Shown: piece after piece, positions 40,771 through 50,905 of the stretch | How positions within the stretch are numbered: position 1 is the stretch's first letter | How the letters are laid out: each line of letters opens with the position of its first letter | From: Pseudobutyrivibrio ruminis | GTDB taxonomy: Bacteria > Bacillota > Clostridia > Lachnospirales > Lachnospiraceae | Length of the DNA: 64,000 nucleotides | Direction of reading: 5' to 3' | Assembly (NCBI RefSeq): GCF_015057245.1 | Contig: NZ_SVET01000011.1 | Coordinates: 1-64,000, forward strand | Translations under genes and position numbers: made by a program | Notes under the pieces: model-generated | The model's input: only the letters and a program-made list of their open reading frames with translations | Told to the model about the DNA's origin: nothing | Database searches by the model: none

Positions 40771-42695
40771 GTAAGGAAGTAAATCAGGAGTACGGTGCAG
40801 ACCAAATACAGATTTTGGAAGGACTTGAAGCAGTTCGTAAGCGTCCTGGTATGTATATTGGATCTACATCAGAAAGAGGTCTTCATCATTTAGTATATGA
40901 GATAGTTGATAATGCTGTTGATGAAGCACTTGCTGGATTTTGTACTCATATTCAAGTAACAATTAATCCTGACAATTCGATTACAGTAGTCGATGATGGC
41001 CGAGGAATTCCTACAGGAATTAACAGTAAGGCAGGTATCCCTGCGGTTGAGGTTGTATTTACTGTGCTTCATGCTGGAGGAAAGTTCGGCGGTGGCGGAT
41101 ACAAGGTATCAGGTGGACTTCACGGTGTAGGTGCTTCAGTTGTTAATGCCCTTTCAAATTGGGTTGAAGTAGAAATCAAGCGTGAAGGAAAAATCTTTAA
41201 GCAGAGATACGAACGAGGAAAGACAATGTATCCTCTTAAAGAAATTGGTACTTGCCCTGTTGAAGAAACAGGAACAAAGGTAACATTCCTTCCAGATGAT
41301 ACAATTTTTGAAACTACAATTTTTGATTATAAGACACTTAAAGTAAGACTTCGTGAGACAGCGTTCCTTACAAAGGGACTTCGCATCACTCTTACAGACA
41401 AAAGAGGTGATGAGCCACACGAGGAAAGCTTCCACTACGAAGGTGGTATCAAGGAATTTGTTCAGTATATCAACCGTGGAAACGAAGCACTTTACGATGA
41501 GGTTATTTATTGCGAAGGTACAAAGGACAATATCTACGTTGAGGTTGCTATGCAGCACAATGATGGATATCAGGATCAGGCCTACAGCTACGTTAATAAC
41601 ATCGTAACTCCAGAAGGTGGTACACATCTTACTGGTTTCAGAGGTGCTCTTACAAAAGTATTTAATAAATATGCTAGAGATTACAAGATTTTAAAGGATT
41701 CAGATCCACAGCTTGATGGTGATGATATTCGAGAAGGTCTTACAGCAATTATTTCTATCAAGATTGAAGAGCCTCAGTTTGAAGGTCAGACAAAGCAAAA
41801 GCTTGGAAACTCTGAAGCTCGTGGAGCTGTCGATGCAATAGTATCAGAACAGCTTACATGGTTCCTTGAGCAGAATCCAACAATTGCTAAAAGCATCTGT
41901 GAAAAATCGATGCTTGCGCAGCGAGCAAGAGAAGCAGCTAGAAAGGCTCGTGATCTTACTCGTAGAAAAACAGCTCTTGAAGGAATGTCACTTCCTGGAA
42001 AGCTTGCAGATTGCTCAGACAAGGATCCAAAGAACTGCGAAATCTTTATAGTAGAGGGTGATTCCGCTGGTGGTTCAGCAAAAACTGCTCGAAGCCGTGC
42101 AACACAGGCTATTTTGCCACTTCGTGGAAAAATTCTTAACGTAGAAAAAGCCCGTGAAGATAGAATTTACAGCAACGCCGAAATAAAGGCAATGATTACA
42201 GCATTCGGTACAGGTATTCATGAAGACTTTGATATTTCAAAGCTTCGTTATCACAAAATCATTATTATGACTGATGCCGATGTTGATGGTGCTCATATTG
42301 CAACACTTATGCTTACATTCCTTTACAGATTTATGCCAGAGCTTATTAAGCAGGGATATGTATATCTTGCTACTCCTCCACTTTACAAGTTGGAGAGAAA
42401 TAAAAAAGTTTGGTATGCATATTCTGATGAAGAATTAAATCAGATTCTTACAGAAGTTGGCCGTGATAGCTCAAACAAAATCCAGCGATACAAAGGACTT
42501 GGTGAGATGGATGCTGAGCAGCTTTGGGAAACAACAATGGATCCTGAAAAGAGAATTCTTAAGCGTGTAGTTATTGATGATGAAGATGCTTCAGAAATCA
42601 ATGTTACATTCTCAACTCTTATGGGTGACAAGGTTGAGCCAAGACGTGAATTCATCGAAGCTAACGCTAAATACGTACAGAACTTAGATATCTAA
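40767..42695 (+). CDS. gyrB: DNA gyrase subunit B
   Basis: A 642-residue ATPase subunit. The ATP site has EIVDNAVDEALAG, DDGRGIP and GGLHGVGASVVNALS. The TOPRIM metal-binding parts are EGDSAGGSAK and MTDADVDGAHI, and the C-terminal YKGLGEMDAEQLWETTMDP is classic. The start is GTG (40767), overlapping recF by GTGA, with GGAGGA upstream. Confidence 0.98.
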   Translation: MSKEVNQEYGADQIQILEGLEAVRKRPGMYIGSTSERGLHHLVYEIVDNAVDEALAGFCTHIQVTINPDNSITVVDDGRGIPTGINSKAGIPAVEVVFTVLHAGGKFGGGGYKVSGGLHGVGASVVNALSNWVEVEIKREGKIFKQRYERGKTMYPLKEIGTCPVEETGTKVTFLPDDTIFETTIFDYKTLKVRLRETAFLTKGLRITLTDKRGDEPHEESFHYEGGIKEFVQYINRGNEALYDEVIYCEGTKDNIYVEVAMQHNDGYQDQAYSYVNNIVTPEGGTHLTGFRGALTKVFNKYARDYKILKDSDPQLDGDDIREGLTAIISIKIEEPQFEGQTKQKLGNSEARGAVDAIVSEQLTWFLEQNPTIAKSICEKSMLAQRAREAARKARDLTRRKTALEGMSLPGKLADCSDKDPKNCEIFIVEGDSAGGSAKTARSRATQAILPLRGKILNVEKAREDRIYSNAEIKAMITAFGTGIHEDFDISKLRYHKIIIMTDADVDGAHIATLMLTFLYRFMPELIKQGYVYLATPPLYKLERNKKVWYAYSDEELNQILTEVGRDSSNKIQRYKGLGEMDAEQLWETTMDPEKRILKRVVIDDEDASEINVTFSTLMGDKVEPRREFIEANAKYVQNLDI

Positions 42696-42708
42696 ATCTT
42701 AAAAAATT

Positions 42709-42724
42709 TCGGGGCAAGCCCCGA
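42709..42724. other. Small GC-rich hairpin between gyrB and gyrA
   Basis: TCGGGGC-AA-GCCCCGA, a perfect 7-bp stem in a 50-base gap. No T-run follows, so it is more likely an mRNA processing or stability element than a terminator. Confidence 0.5.
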
Positions 42725-42745
42725 TAGCAAAAATGAAGGAAAAAT

Positions 42746-45280
42746 ATGGACGACAAAATTTTTGATAATATTCATGATGTTGATCTGAAACAAACAATGG
42801 AAACCTCATACATCGATTATGCCATGAGTGTAATTGCCTCACGTGCTCTTCCAGATGTACGAGACGGTTTAAAGCCTGTTCAGCGAAGAGTTCTCTTTTC
42901 AATGATCGAGCTTAATAATGGTCCTGACAAGCCTCACAGAAAATGTGCTCGTATTGTCGGTGATACAATGGGTAAATATCACCCACATGGTGATAGTTCT
43001 ATTTATGGTGCACTTGTCAACATGGCACAGGAATGGAACACACGTTATCCACTAGTAGATGGCCATGGTAACTTCGGATCTGTGGATGGCGATGGCGCAG
43101 CTGCCATGCGATACACTGAGGCCCGTCTCTCAAAGATTTCCATGACAATGTTTGGTATCAACTACAAGGATGAAAAATTCACTCTTGGTAAAGATATTGA
43201 CATGGATGGCGTAGACTTCATGCCAAACTTTGATGAAACTGAAAAGGAGCCAACAGTTCTTCCAGCCCGCTACCCTAATCTTCTTGTTAATGGTACAACT
43301 GGTATCGCCGTTGGTATGGCAACAAATATTCCACCACACAATCTTCGTGAGGTAATTGGTGCTGTTAATAAAATCATCGACAACCAAATTGAAGAAGATA
43401 GAGATACAGAAATTGATGAGCTTCTTGATATTGTAAAGGGCCCAGATTTTCCAACAGGTGGTGTAATTCTTGGAAAGGCAGGAATTGAAGAAGCATACCG
43501 TACAGGTCGTGCTAAAATCAGAGTTCGTGCTGTTTCAGAAATCGAGCCAATGGACAATGGTAAAAACAGAATTGTTGTTACTGAGCTTCCATACATGGTT
43601 AACAAAGCTCGACTCATCGAAAAGATTGCAGAGCTTCACAAAGATAAGAGAATTGATGGAATCACAGATCTTCGTGATGAGTCATCTCGTGAAGGTATGA
43701 GAATCTGTATCGAGCTTAGACGTGATGTAAATCCAAACATCATTTTAAATCAGCTTTATAAGCACACTCAGCTTCAGGATACTTTCGGTGTTATCATGCT
43801 TGCACTTGTTGATAATCAGCCAAAGATTCTTAGCCTTAAGGAAATGCTTGTACATTACCTTAACCATCAGAAGGATGTTGTTACTCGTCGTACAAAGTAC
43901 GAGCTCAACAAAGCTGAGGAACGTGCTCACATATTAGAGGGATTACTTATTGCTCTCGATAATATCGATGAAGTAATTCAGATTATTCGTAATTCAGCTG
44001 ATGTAGCAACAGCCAAAGCTACATTGATGGATCGTTTTGGTCTTTCAGATGCTCAGGCTCAGGCCATTGTTGATATGCGTCTTCGTGCTCTTACAGGTTT
44101 GGAAAGAGACAAGATTCAGCAGGAATACAATGAATTACAGGTATTAATTGGAAAATTGAAGGCTATTCTTTCAGACGAAAAGGTACTTCTTTCAGTAATC
44201 AAAACTGAAATTACAGAAATCGCTGATAAATATGGCGATGATAGACGTACATCAATCGGATATGATGAGTACGATATCAATATGGAGGATATGATTCCTG
44301 TTACTAATACAGTTGTTACCTTCACAAAGCTTGGTTATATCAAGCGTATGAACGAAGACAACTTCAAGACTCAGCACAGAGGTGGTAAAGGAATCAAGGG
44401 CATGGATACAATCGATGATGATTATGTTGTAGAAATGCTTATGATGTCATCCCATGACTATCTCCTCTTCTTTACAAATAAGGGTCGAGTATACAGAATC
44501 AAAGCATACGAGATTCCAGAAAGCAGCAGAACAAGCCGAGGTATTGCGGTAGTTAATATCCTTCAGCTTCAGCCAGATGAAAAGGTAACAGCTATGATTC
44601 CTATTGAGGATTACAGCGAAGATAAATACTTATTCATGGCAACTGCAGATGGATTTGTTAAGAAGACAAAGATAACTGAATACGAAAACATTCGAAAGAA
44701 TGGTCTTACAGCAATTACACTTCGTGATGATGATATGCTTATTGAAGTTAAGCTTACAGATGGTGATGAAGATGTAATTATGGTTACAAAATATGGTCAG
44801 GCAATCCGCTTTAGCGAGACAGAGGTTCGTCCAACAGGCCGTGCAACAATGGGTGTTATCGGTATGAACCTTGCAGCTGATGATATGATTATTGGAATGC
44901 AGCTTATTTCTCAGGGCGAAAGCCTTATGACTGTATCAGAAAATGGTCTTGGTAAATGTACTCTTATGACTGAGTTCAACACAATCCACCGTGGTGGTAA
45001 GGGTGTTAAGTGTTACAAGATTACAGAAAAGACTGGTAACCTAATCGGAGCAAAGGCAGTTGAGAAAGACGACGAAGTAATGCTCATCAATGATGCTGGA
45101 ACCATTATTAGAATTAATGTAGCCGGCACTGCTCTTTTAAGTCGAATCACATCTGGTGTAAAATTAATCGACCTAAAAGAAAATACTAAGCTAATTAGTA
45201 TTGCAAAAGTTAGAAAAAGTGATACAATACTTGCGGAAGAGGTTGAAGAATTAAATGAAGGTTCAACAACCGAATCATAA
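42746..45280 (+). CDS. gyrA: DNA gyrase subunit A
   Basis: An 844-residue subunit with the breakage-reunion domain and six-bladed C-terminal domain. The catalytic tyrosine is Tyr123 in AAMRYTEARL. The quinolone-determining segment reads HPHGDSSIYGALV at 79-91, so the residues equivalent to E. coli Ser83 and Asp87 are Ser84 and Gly88. The GyrA box reads QHRGGKGIKG near 546-555. It is followed by a strong terminator. The C-terminal tail is acidic (AEEVEELNEGSTTES). Confidence 0.98.
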   Translation: MDDKIFDNIHDVDLKQTMETSYIDYAMSVIASRALPDVRDGLKPVQRRVLFSMIELNNGPDKPHRKCARIVGDTMGKYHPHGDSSIYGALVNMAQEWNTRYPLVDGHGNFGSVDGDGAAAMRYTEARLSKISMTMFGINYKDEKFTLGKDIDMDGVDFMPNFDETEKEPTVLPARYPNLLVNGTTGIAVGMATNIPPHNLREVIGAVNKIIDNQIEEDRDTEIDELLDIVKGPDFPTGGVILGKAGIEEAYRTGRAKIRVRAVSEIEPMDNGKNRIVVTELPYMVNKARLIEKIAELHKDKRIDGITDLRDESSREGMRICIELRRDVNPNIILNQLYKHTQLQDTFGVIMLALVDNQPKILSLKEMLVHYLNHQKDVVTRRTKYELNKAEERAHILEGLLIALDNIDEVIQIIRNSADVATAKATLMDRFGLSDAQAQAIVDMRLRALTGLERDKIQQEYNELQVLIGKLKAILSDEKVLLSVIKTEITEIADKYGDDRRTSIGYDEYDINMEDMIPVTNTVVTFTKLGYIKRMNEDNFKTQHRGGKGIKGMDTIDDDYVVEMLMMSSHDYLLFFTNKGRVYRIKAYEIPESSRTSRGIAVVNILQLQPDEKVTAMIPIEDYSEDKYLFMATADGFVKKTKITEYENIRKNGLTAITLRDDDMLIEVKLTDGDEDVIMVTKYGQAIRFSETEVRPTGRATMGVIGMNLAADDMIIGMQLISQGESLMTVSENGLGKCTLMTEFNTIHRGGKGVKCYKITEKTGNLIGAKAVEKDDEVMLINDAGTIIRINVAGTALLSRITSGVKLIDLKENTKLISIAKVRKSDTILAEEVEELNEGSTTES

Positions 45281-45298
45281 AAGTGTGTAATAGCAATG

Positions 45299-45330
45299 GG
45301 GCTGTTATTTAAAAAAATAGCAGCCCTTTT
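45299..45330 (+). terminator. Terminator of gyrA
   Basis: GGGCTGTTATTT pairs with AAATAGCAGCCC (with one bulge) and is followed by TTTTTATTT, about 18 bases after the gyrA stop codon. Confidence 0.85.
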
Positions 45331-45396
45331 TATTTAAATCTTATTGCTTTACTCATTTAAAGTGACGATAAATTAAAGCATTAACAGGATATAGTG

Positions 45397-46239
45397 ATGA
45401 AGAACATTAAAACAGCAGATATTGTTAACATCGTTAGTGAAATGTGTATTCAGGCGAATCATTATCTATCTGATGATATGAATTCACGATTAAAAAATTC
45501 TGTTAACACTGAAAAATCTGAGCTTGGAAAGAAAATTTTAAACCAGCTTCAAGAAAATCTTGAAATAGCAGATAAGGAACAGATTCCTATTTGCCAGGAT
45601 ACTGGAATGGCAGTATTTTTTGTGGAGATTGGGCAGGAAGTTCATATCGACGATGGACTTTTAACGGATGCGATAAACGAAGGCGTTAGAAAAGGTTACA
45701 CAGAGGGATACCTTAGAAAGTCAGTAGTTTCAGATCCAATTGAAAGAATCAACACAAAAGATAATACCCCAGCAGTCATCCATTATGATTATGTAGCTGG
45801 GGACAAATTAAAGATTACATTGGCACCAAAAGGATTTGGTTCTGAAAACATGAGTAGAGTTTTCATGCTAAAGCCGGCTGATGGAATCGAGGGAGTTAAA
45901 GAAGCTATTCTTACGGCGGTAAAAGATGCTGGGCCAAATGCCTGTCCACCAATGGTTGTTGGCGTAGGCATAGGTGGAACTTTTGAAAAGTCAGCCATCA
46001 TGGCCAAACAAGCACTTACAAGAAGCTTCGACGATAGACCATCAACCCCATGGGTGAAAGACCTAGAGGATGAAATGCTTGAAAAGATTAATAATCTTGG
46101 CATTGGACCAGGCGGTCTCGGTGGTACTACTACTGCTCTAGCAGTAAACATTAATACATATGCAACTCACATTGCAGGACTACCAGTGGCAATCAATATT
46201 TGTTGCCACGTAAATAGGCATATTACAAGGGAGATTTAA
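45397..46239 (+). CDS. Fumarate hydratase class I, alpha subunit
   Basis: A 280-residue Fe-S hydro-lyase subunit (FumA N-terminal half, TtdA-like) interconverting fumarate and malate. Cluster-ligand cysteines are visible in PICQDTGMAVFF, GPNACPPMVVGVGIGG and INICCHVNRH. GPGGLGGTTTALAV is also diagnostic. The ATG at 45397 follows AGGAT; a GTG one codon earlier is possible. It overlaps the beta-subunit gene by 1 base. Tartrate dehydratase is a close alternative, less likely in this context. Confidence 0.9.
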   Translation: MKNIKTADIVNIVSEMCIQANHYLSDDMNSRLKNSVNTEKSELGKKILNQLQENLEIADKEQIPICQDTGMAVFFVEIGQEVHIDDGLLTDAINEGVRKGYTEGYLRKSVVSDPIERINTKDNTPAVIHYDYVAGDKLKITLAPKGFGSENMSRVFMLKPADGIEGVKEAILTAVKDAGPNACPPMVVGVGIGGTFEKSAIMAKQALTRSFDDRPSTPWVKDLEDEMLEKINNLGIGPGGLGGTTTALAVNINTYATHIAGLPVAINICCHVNRHITREI

Positions 46240-46793
46240 TGGAGCACAAAATTCAAACTCCAATAACTTCAGAAATAGCAACATCACTTCATTCAGGTGA
46301 TTATGTCTACATAACAGGAGAGATATATGTTGCTAGAGATGCCGCTCACAAGCGGATGAAAGAAGCTCTTGATAAGGGAGAAGAACTTCCATTACCTATT
46401 GAAAATTCTACAATCTACTATATGGGACCATCCCCAGCCAGGGAAGGAAGACCAATCGGGTCGGCAGGTCCTACTACAGCAAGCCGTATGGATAAATACG
46501 CCCCACAGCTTCTTGACCTTGGAATGAAGGCAATGATTGGCAAGGGTAAAAGAAATCCTGATGTTGTAGATGCCATAGTTAGAAACAAAGCTGTTTATTT
46601 TGCAGCTGTCGGAGGAGCTGGTGCTCTTCTATCAAAATGTATCAAATCTTCAAAAGTGATTTGTTACGACGACCTTGGAGCTGAAGCTATTAGAAAGCTT
46701 TATGTAGAGGATTTTCCAGTAATCGTGGTTATTGATTCTGATGGAAACAACCTATACGAAACAGCTATCAAGGAATTTCAAATTTTAAATTAG
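46239..46793 (+). CDS. Fumarate hydratase class I, beta subunit
   Basis: A 184-residue partner of the preceding subunit (TtdB/FumA C-terminal half). The signature YYMGPSPAREGRPIGSAGPT, MDKYAPQLLDLGMKAMIGKG and AAVGGAGALLSKCI are all present. Start and stop overlap with the alpha gene (TTTAATGG), giving coupled translation and equal amounts of both subunits. Confidence 0.91.
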   Translation: MEHKIQTPITSEIATSLHSGDYVYITGEIYVARDAAHKRMKEALDKGEELPLPIENSTIYYMGPSPAREGRPIGSAGPTTASRMDKYAPQLLDLGMKAMIGKGKRNPDVVDAIVRNKAVYFAAVGGAGALLSKCIKSSKVICYDDLGAEAIRKLYVEDFPVIVVIDSDGNNLYETAIKEFQILN

Positions 46794-46851
46794 ATTTAAA
46801 AACTGTGCGGGGTTTTTAAATAAAGTAGTACAAGAAAAGGAGTATAAAAAA

Positions 46852-47763
46852 TTGGCAAAATATGTTGTTAAAAGAGTTTTGCTGGCATTCGTTACAGTAA
46901 TCATTATTAGTTTGATTACATTCTTCGCAATGAATGCTATTCCAGGCGGTCCTTTCAATAAAGAAAAGGCAGTCAACGAAGCTGTTATTAGACAGCTTGA
47001 GGCTAGATATAATTTGGATAAGCCTCTGTGGGAGCAGTACATAATTTATATGAAAAATATGGCACACGGCGATTTCGGTGTATCTCTTAAAAACGGTCGT
47101 GAGATTAAAGATATTTTCGCGGAGAGTTTTCCTATCTCTGCAAAGATTGGTTTAATTGCAGCATTCTTCGCAATCATCTTTGGAATTATCCTTGGATCAA
47201 TTGCAGCACTTAAGAGAAATAAATGGCAGGATAGATTGATTATCTTCTTTATTACGATAATAACCTCCATGCCATCGTTCGTAGTAGCAACTATTTTGCT
47301 TTACGTATTTAGTGTAAAGCTTGGTGTAATACAAGCCTTCTCCGCTGGAGAAAACTTAGTATTCTTGCCAGTGCTTGCTCTTTGTTTATCTCCACTTGCA
47401 TATATTACTCGACTTACAAAGACATCAATGCTTGATGCACTTGGACAGGATTACATCCGTACAGCAAAGGCAAAGGGTGTTTCATCGAGAAAAGTTATCT
47501 TCGTTCATGGTCTTAGAAATGCATTAATTCCAGTTATTACATATGTTGGACCAATGGTTGCTAGTATTCTTACTGGTTCAATGGTTGTAGAAGCAATCTT
47601 CAACCTTGGTGGACTTGGATCAAAGTTCGTAAGTGCCATCACAAACCGTGATTACACACTTATCATGGCAACTACCATCTTCCTTGCAACAGTAATGGTA
47701 ATTGCAAACCTTATAACAGATATTGTTTATAAGATTGTTGACCCTCGTATTAAGCTTGACTAA
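46852..47763 (+). CDS. oppB: Oligopeptide ABC transporter permease OppB
   Basis: A 303-residue inner-membrane permease. It starts YVVKRVLLAFVTVIIISLITFFAMNAIPGGPF, with the PGGP motif of OppB/DppB, has six predicted helices and the EAA loop LGQDYIRTAKAKGVSSRKVIFVHGLRNALIP near 200-230 that contacts the ATPases. The start is TTG (46852), with AAAGGAG nine bases before. It is the first gene of oppBCDFA. Confidence 0.94.
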   Translation: MAKYVVKRVLLAFVTVIIISLITFFAMNAIPGGPFNKEKAVNEAVIRQLEARYNLDKPLWEQYIIYMKNMAHGDFGVSLKNGREIKDIFAESFPISAKIGLIAAFFAIIFGIILGSIAALKRNKWQDRLIIFFITIITSMPSFVVATILLYVFSVKLGVIQAFSAGENLVFLPVLALCLSPLAYITRLTKTSMLDALGQDYIRTAKAKGVSSRKVIFVHGLRNALIPVITYVGPMVASILTGSMVVEAIFNLGGLGSKFVSAITNRDYTLIMATTIFLATVMVIANLITDIVYKIVDPRIKLD

Positions 47764-47790
47764 GAATCAATTGAAAAGGAGTTATATTCG

Positions 47791-48849
47791 ATGAAGGACA
47801 ATTTTAAAAAGGCGCCTTTTTCTGCACAGATTGACCTTAGCAAGTTTTCTATGCAGGATTTTGAAAAGGCAACAGACGAAGAAAAAAGACAGCAGGATGT
47901 TATGGGCGAATCTACTACATTCTTTAAGGATGGTATGAGACGTCTTAGAAAGAATCCTTTAGCAATGCTTGCTATTGGAATTCTTATAGCACTTATCATA
48001 GTTATTATTTTTGCACCACTTGTTATTCCTTATGGTTATGCAGATATCATGAAAGGTTCTGCAAACCTACATCCATTTGAATACAGTGCATCAGAGCTTA
48101 AGCAAATAGCAAAAGGGGAAAGCGTATTCCCACACATCTTCGGTACTGATTCTCTTGGAAGAGATTATTTTATCCGTGTAATTTACGGAGCAAGAGTTTC
48201 ACTTGTAGTTGGTATCTTTGCATCAATCCTTGTTTTAATGATTGGTATGCTTTACGGTTCTATCTCAGGTTACCTTGGTGGACGAGTTGACCTTGTTATG
48301 ATGAGAATTGTTGATATCATCTATTCTTTACCAGACATGTTGTTGATAATTCTTCTTGCAGTAGTTTTAAACGAAACACTTGGAAGTATTATCAAAGGAA
48401 CTATTTTTGCAAAACTTGGAACAAATATGATTGCTTTGTTTATCGTATTTGGACTTTTATATTGGGTAGGTATGGCCCGCCTTATCAGAGGTCAGATTCT
48501 TACTATCAAGCAGAATGAATACGTACTTGCTGCAAAATGTATCGGTACATCTACATCACGTACAATTTTGAAGCACATTTTACCAAACTGCTTATCAGTA
48601 ATTATCATTACTACTGCCCTTCAGATTCCATCAGCTATCTTTACAGAGAGCTACCTTTCATTCGTAGGACTTGGTGTTTCTGCTCCAATGCCATCACTTG
48701 GTTCACTTGCAAACGAAGCAAGAAGCGGTATGATGACATATCCAGAAAGACTTTTGTTCCCAGCATTTGCAATCTGCTTGATTGTACTTGCATTAAACTT
48801 ACTTGGCGATGGTCTTCGTGACGCATTCGATCCAAAGTTGTCTAGATAA
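47791..48849 (+). CDS. oppC: Oligopeptide ABC transporter permease OppC
   Basis: A 352-residue permease. A polar N-terminal extension of about 50 residues precedes the first helix (NPLAMLAIGILIALIIVIIFAPLV). HIFGTDSLGRDYFIRVIYGARVSL is the family signature, and the EAA loop reads YVLAAKCIGTSTSRTILKHILPN. A loop insert (ETLGSIIKGTIFAKLGTN) near 190-210 is longer than in typical OppC. It lies 27 bases after oppB. Confidence 0.93.
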   Translation: MKDNFKKAPFSAQIDLSKFSMQDFEKATDEEKRQQDVMGESTTFFKDGMRRLRKNPLAMLAIGILIALIIVIIFAPLVIPYGYADIMKGSANLHPFEYSASELKQIAKGESVFPHIFGTDSLGRDYFIRVIYGARVSLVVGIFASILVLMIGMLYGSISGYLGGRVDLVMMRIVDIIYSLPDMLLIILLAVVLNETLGSIIKGTIFAKLGTNMIALFIVFGLLYWVGMARLIRGQILTIKQNEYVLAAKCIGTSTSRTILKHILPNCLSVIIITTALQIPSAIFTESYLSFVGLGVSAPMPSLGSLANEARSGMMTYPERLLFPAFAICLIVLALNLLGDGLRDAFDPKLSR

Positions 48850-48861
48850 GAGGTGAAAAAG

Positions 48862-49866
48862 ATGGAAGATTATAAGTACATTTTAGAGTTACAGGATCTA
48901 CATACAACCTTTACTACAGACAACGGTGATGTATGTGCTGTAAACGGAGTTAATTTTACACTTGAGCCAGGAAAAACTCTTGGTATCGTAGGTGAGTCTG
49001 GTTCAGGTAAATCAGTTACTGCATATTCAATAATGCAGATTCTTGCTGACAACGGAAGCATTTCCGGAGGCAAGGTTTTATACAAAGGCGAAAACATTGT
49101 AGATTGGGATGCTAAGCAGATGGCAGGTTTCCGTGGTAGATGCGTTTCTATCATTTTCCAGGATCCAATGACATCTCTTAACCCAGTATTTTCAATCGGT
49201 TATCAGTTAAAAGAAGCAATTCTTTTACATACAGACAAAACAAAGGAACAGGCAAACGAAAGAGCTAAGGAATTACTTAGCCTTGTAGGAATCAATGAGC
49301 CAGAAAAGCGTCTCAAGCAGTATCCACATGAGCTTTCAGGTGGTATGAGACAGCGTGTTATGATTGCCATGGCACTTGCTTGCGAGCCAGATATCCTTAT
49401 TGCCGATGAGCCTACTACTGCCCTTGATGTTACAATCCAGGCCCAGATTCTTGAGCTTATGCAGGATCTTCAGAAAAAGCTTGGTATGGCAATCATCATG
49501 GTAACTCATGACCTTGGTGTAATCGCATCTATGTGTGATGAAATCATCGTTATGTATGGTGGTCGTGTTTGTGAAAGAGGTACAGCAGATGATATCTTCT
49601 ACTCTCCTTCACACGAATATACAAAGGGCTTACTCCGCTCTATTCCAACAAAATCAAACAGCAAAGAGAGATTAGTACCAATCGGTGGTACACCAATCAA
49701 TCTTTTAAACATGCCAGAAGGATGTGCATTCTGTCCTCGTTGCGATGAAGCAATGAAGATTTGCTTAAAGGAAAAGCCAGAAGAAATCAGAGTTGGCGAG
49801 ACACACATGGCATCATGTTGGATGAATATTAAGAATATGAAGCAGGAGGAAGTAGTAAATGAGTAG
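48862..49866 (+). CDS. oppD: Oligopeptide ABC transporter ATP-binding protein OppD
   Basis: A 334-residue ATPase. Walker A GESGSGKSVTAY, Q-loop IFQDPMTSLNP, signature LSGGMRQRV, Walker B ILIADEPTTALD and the H-loop THDLG are all intact. The C-terminal oligo-HPY region contains a CAFCPRC...C...C cluster typical of OppD/DppD. The ATG at 48862 follows GAGGTG by 6 bases; a GTG within that site is not credible. It overlaps oppF by 8 bases. Confidence 0.95.
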   Translation: MEDYKYILELQDLHTTFTTDNGDVCAVNGVNFTLEPGKTLGIVGESGSGKSVTAYSIMQILADNGSISGGKVLYKGENIVDWDAKQMAGFRGRCVSIIFQDPMTSLNPVFSIGYQLKEAILLHTDKTKEQANERAKELLSLVGINEPEKRLKQYPHELSGGMRQRVMIAMALACEPDILIADEPTTALDVTIQAQILELMQDLQKKLGMAIIMVTHDLGVIASMCDEIIVMYGGRVCERGTADDIFYSPSHEYTKGLLRSIPTKSNSKERLVPIGGTPINLLNMPEGCAFCPRCDEAMKICLKEKPEEIRVGETHMASCWMNIKNMKQEEVVNE

Positions 49867-50836
49867 CGAGAATATTTTAGAAGTAAGCCACTTAAAGCAG
49901 TACTTCCCAGTAAAAAATGGATTTAGAACAGTTCCTCTTAAGGCTGTTGATGATATTTCATTTACAATCAAGCCAGGTGAGACACTTGGTCTTGTAGGTG
50001 AGTCAGGCTGTGGTAAGACAACTGTAGGACGTACTCTTCTACGTCTTTACCAGCCAACAAGCGGACGTATTGTTTTTGATGGCGATGTACTTTATGATAG
50101 CGAGAAAAAAATTGATGTAAAAATGCAGCCATATCGTAAGCAGATGCAGATGGTATTCCAGGATCCATACTCTTCTCTTAACCCACGTATGACTGTAGAA
50201 GATATTATTGGTGAGCCTCTTGATGTACATAAGCTCTACACATCAAAGGGTGAGCGCCATGACAAAATCATGGAGCTTATGGAAACAGTTGGTCTTAATG
50301 CAGAGCATGCAACACGTTATGCTCACGAGTTCTCAGGCGGACAGCGTCAGAGAATCGGTATCGCAAGAGCCCTTGCTGTAGATCCAAAATTCATCGTTTG
50401 TGATGAGCCTGTATCAGCTCTTGATGTTTCAATTCAGGCACAGGTTGTAAATATGTTTGAGGACCTCCAAAAGCAAAGAGGTTTATCATACTTATTTATC
50501 GCTCACGATTTATTAGTAGTTCAGCACATCTCTGACAGAATTGCTGTTATGTACTTAGGTCACATGATGGAAATTGCTGATGCAGATGAGCTTATGGATA
50601 ACCCAATTCATCCATATACTCAGTCACTTCTTTCAGCAGTACCAATTCCAGATCCAGAGACAGCTAGAAAGAGCCAGAGAATTATTCTTGAGGGCGATGT
50701 TCCAAGTCCTCTTAAGATGCCTAGCGGATGTCCATTCAGAACAAGATGTCGCTACGCTACAGAGCAGTGTGCATGTGAGATGCCTCCATTTACAGATAGA
50801 GGTAATGGTCATATGGTTGCTTGCTGGAACAAATAA
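49859..50836 (+). CDS. oppF: Oligopeptide ABC transporter ATP-binding protein OppF
   Basis: A 325-residue second ATPase. Walker A GESGCGKTTVGR, Q-loop VFQDPYSSLNP, signature FSGGQRQRIGIARAL, Walker B FIVCDEPVSALD and AHDLLVV are intact. The C-terminal Cys-containing GCPFRTRCRYATEQC ending fits OppF. It is translationally coupled to oppD. Confidence 0.95.
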   Translation: MSSENILEVSHLKQYFPVKNGFRTVPLKAVDDISFTIKPGETLGLVGESGCGKTTVGRTLLRLYQPTSGRIVFDGDVLYDSEKKIDVKMQPYRKQMQMVFQDPYSSLNPRMTVEDIIGEPLDVHKLYTSKGERHDKIMELMETVGLNAEHATRYAHEFSGGQRQRIGIARALAVDPKFIVCDEPVSALDVSIQAQVVNMFEDLQKQRGLSYLFIAHDLLVVQHISDRIAVMYLGHMMEIADADELMDNPIHPYTQSLLSAVPIPDPETARKSQRIILEGDVPSPLKMPSGCPFRTRCRYATEQCACEMPPFTDRGNGHMVACWNK

Positions 50837-50849
50837 GAGAAGGTATTGG

Positions 50850-50873
50850 TTTTAATTCCTATAGGGATTGAAA
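50850..50873 (+). other. Intercistronic hairpin between oppF and oppA
   Basis: TTTTAATTCC-TATA-GGGATTGAAA forms a 10-bp stem with two G-T pairs in the 69-bp gap, without a T-run. Such a structure before the binding-protein gene could protect a processed oppA mRNA and let it accumulate above the transporter subunits. Confidence 0.45.
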
Positions 50874-50905
50874 TATAAAGAGATTAAAATTATAGGAGGG
50901 ATAGT

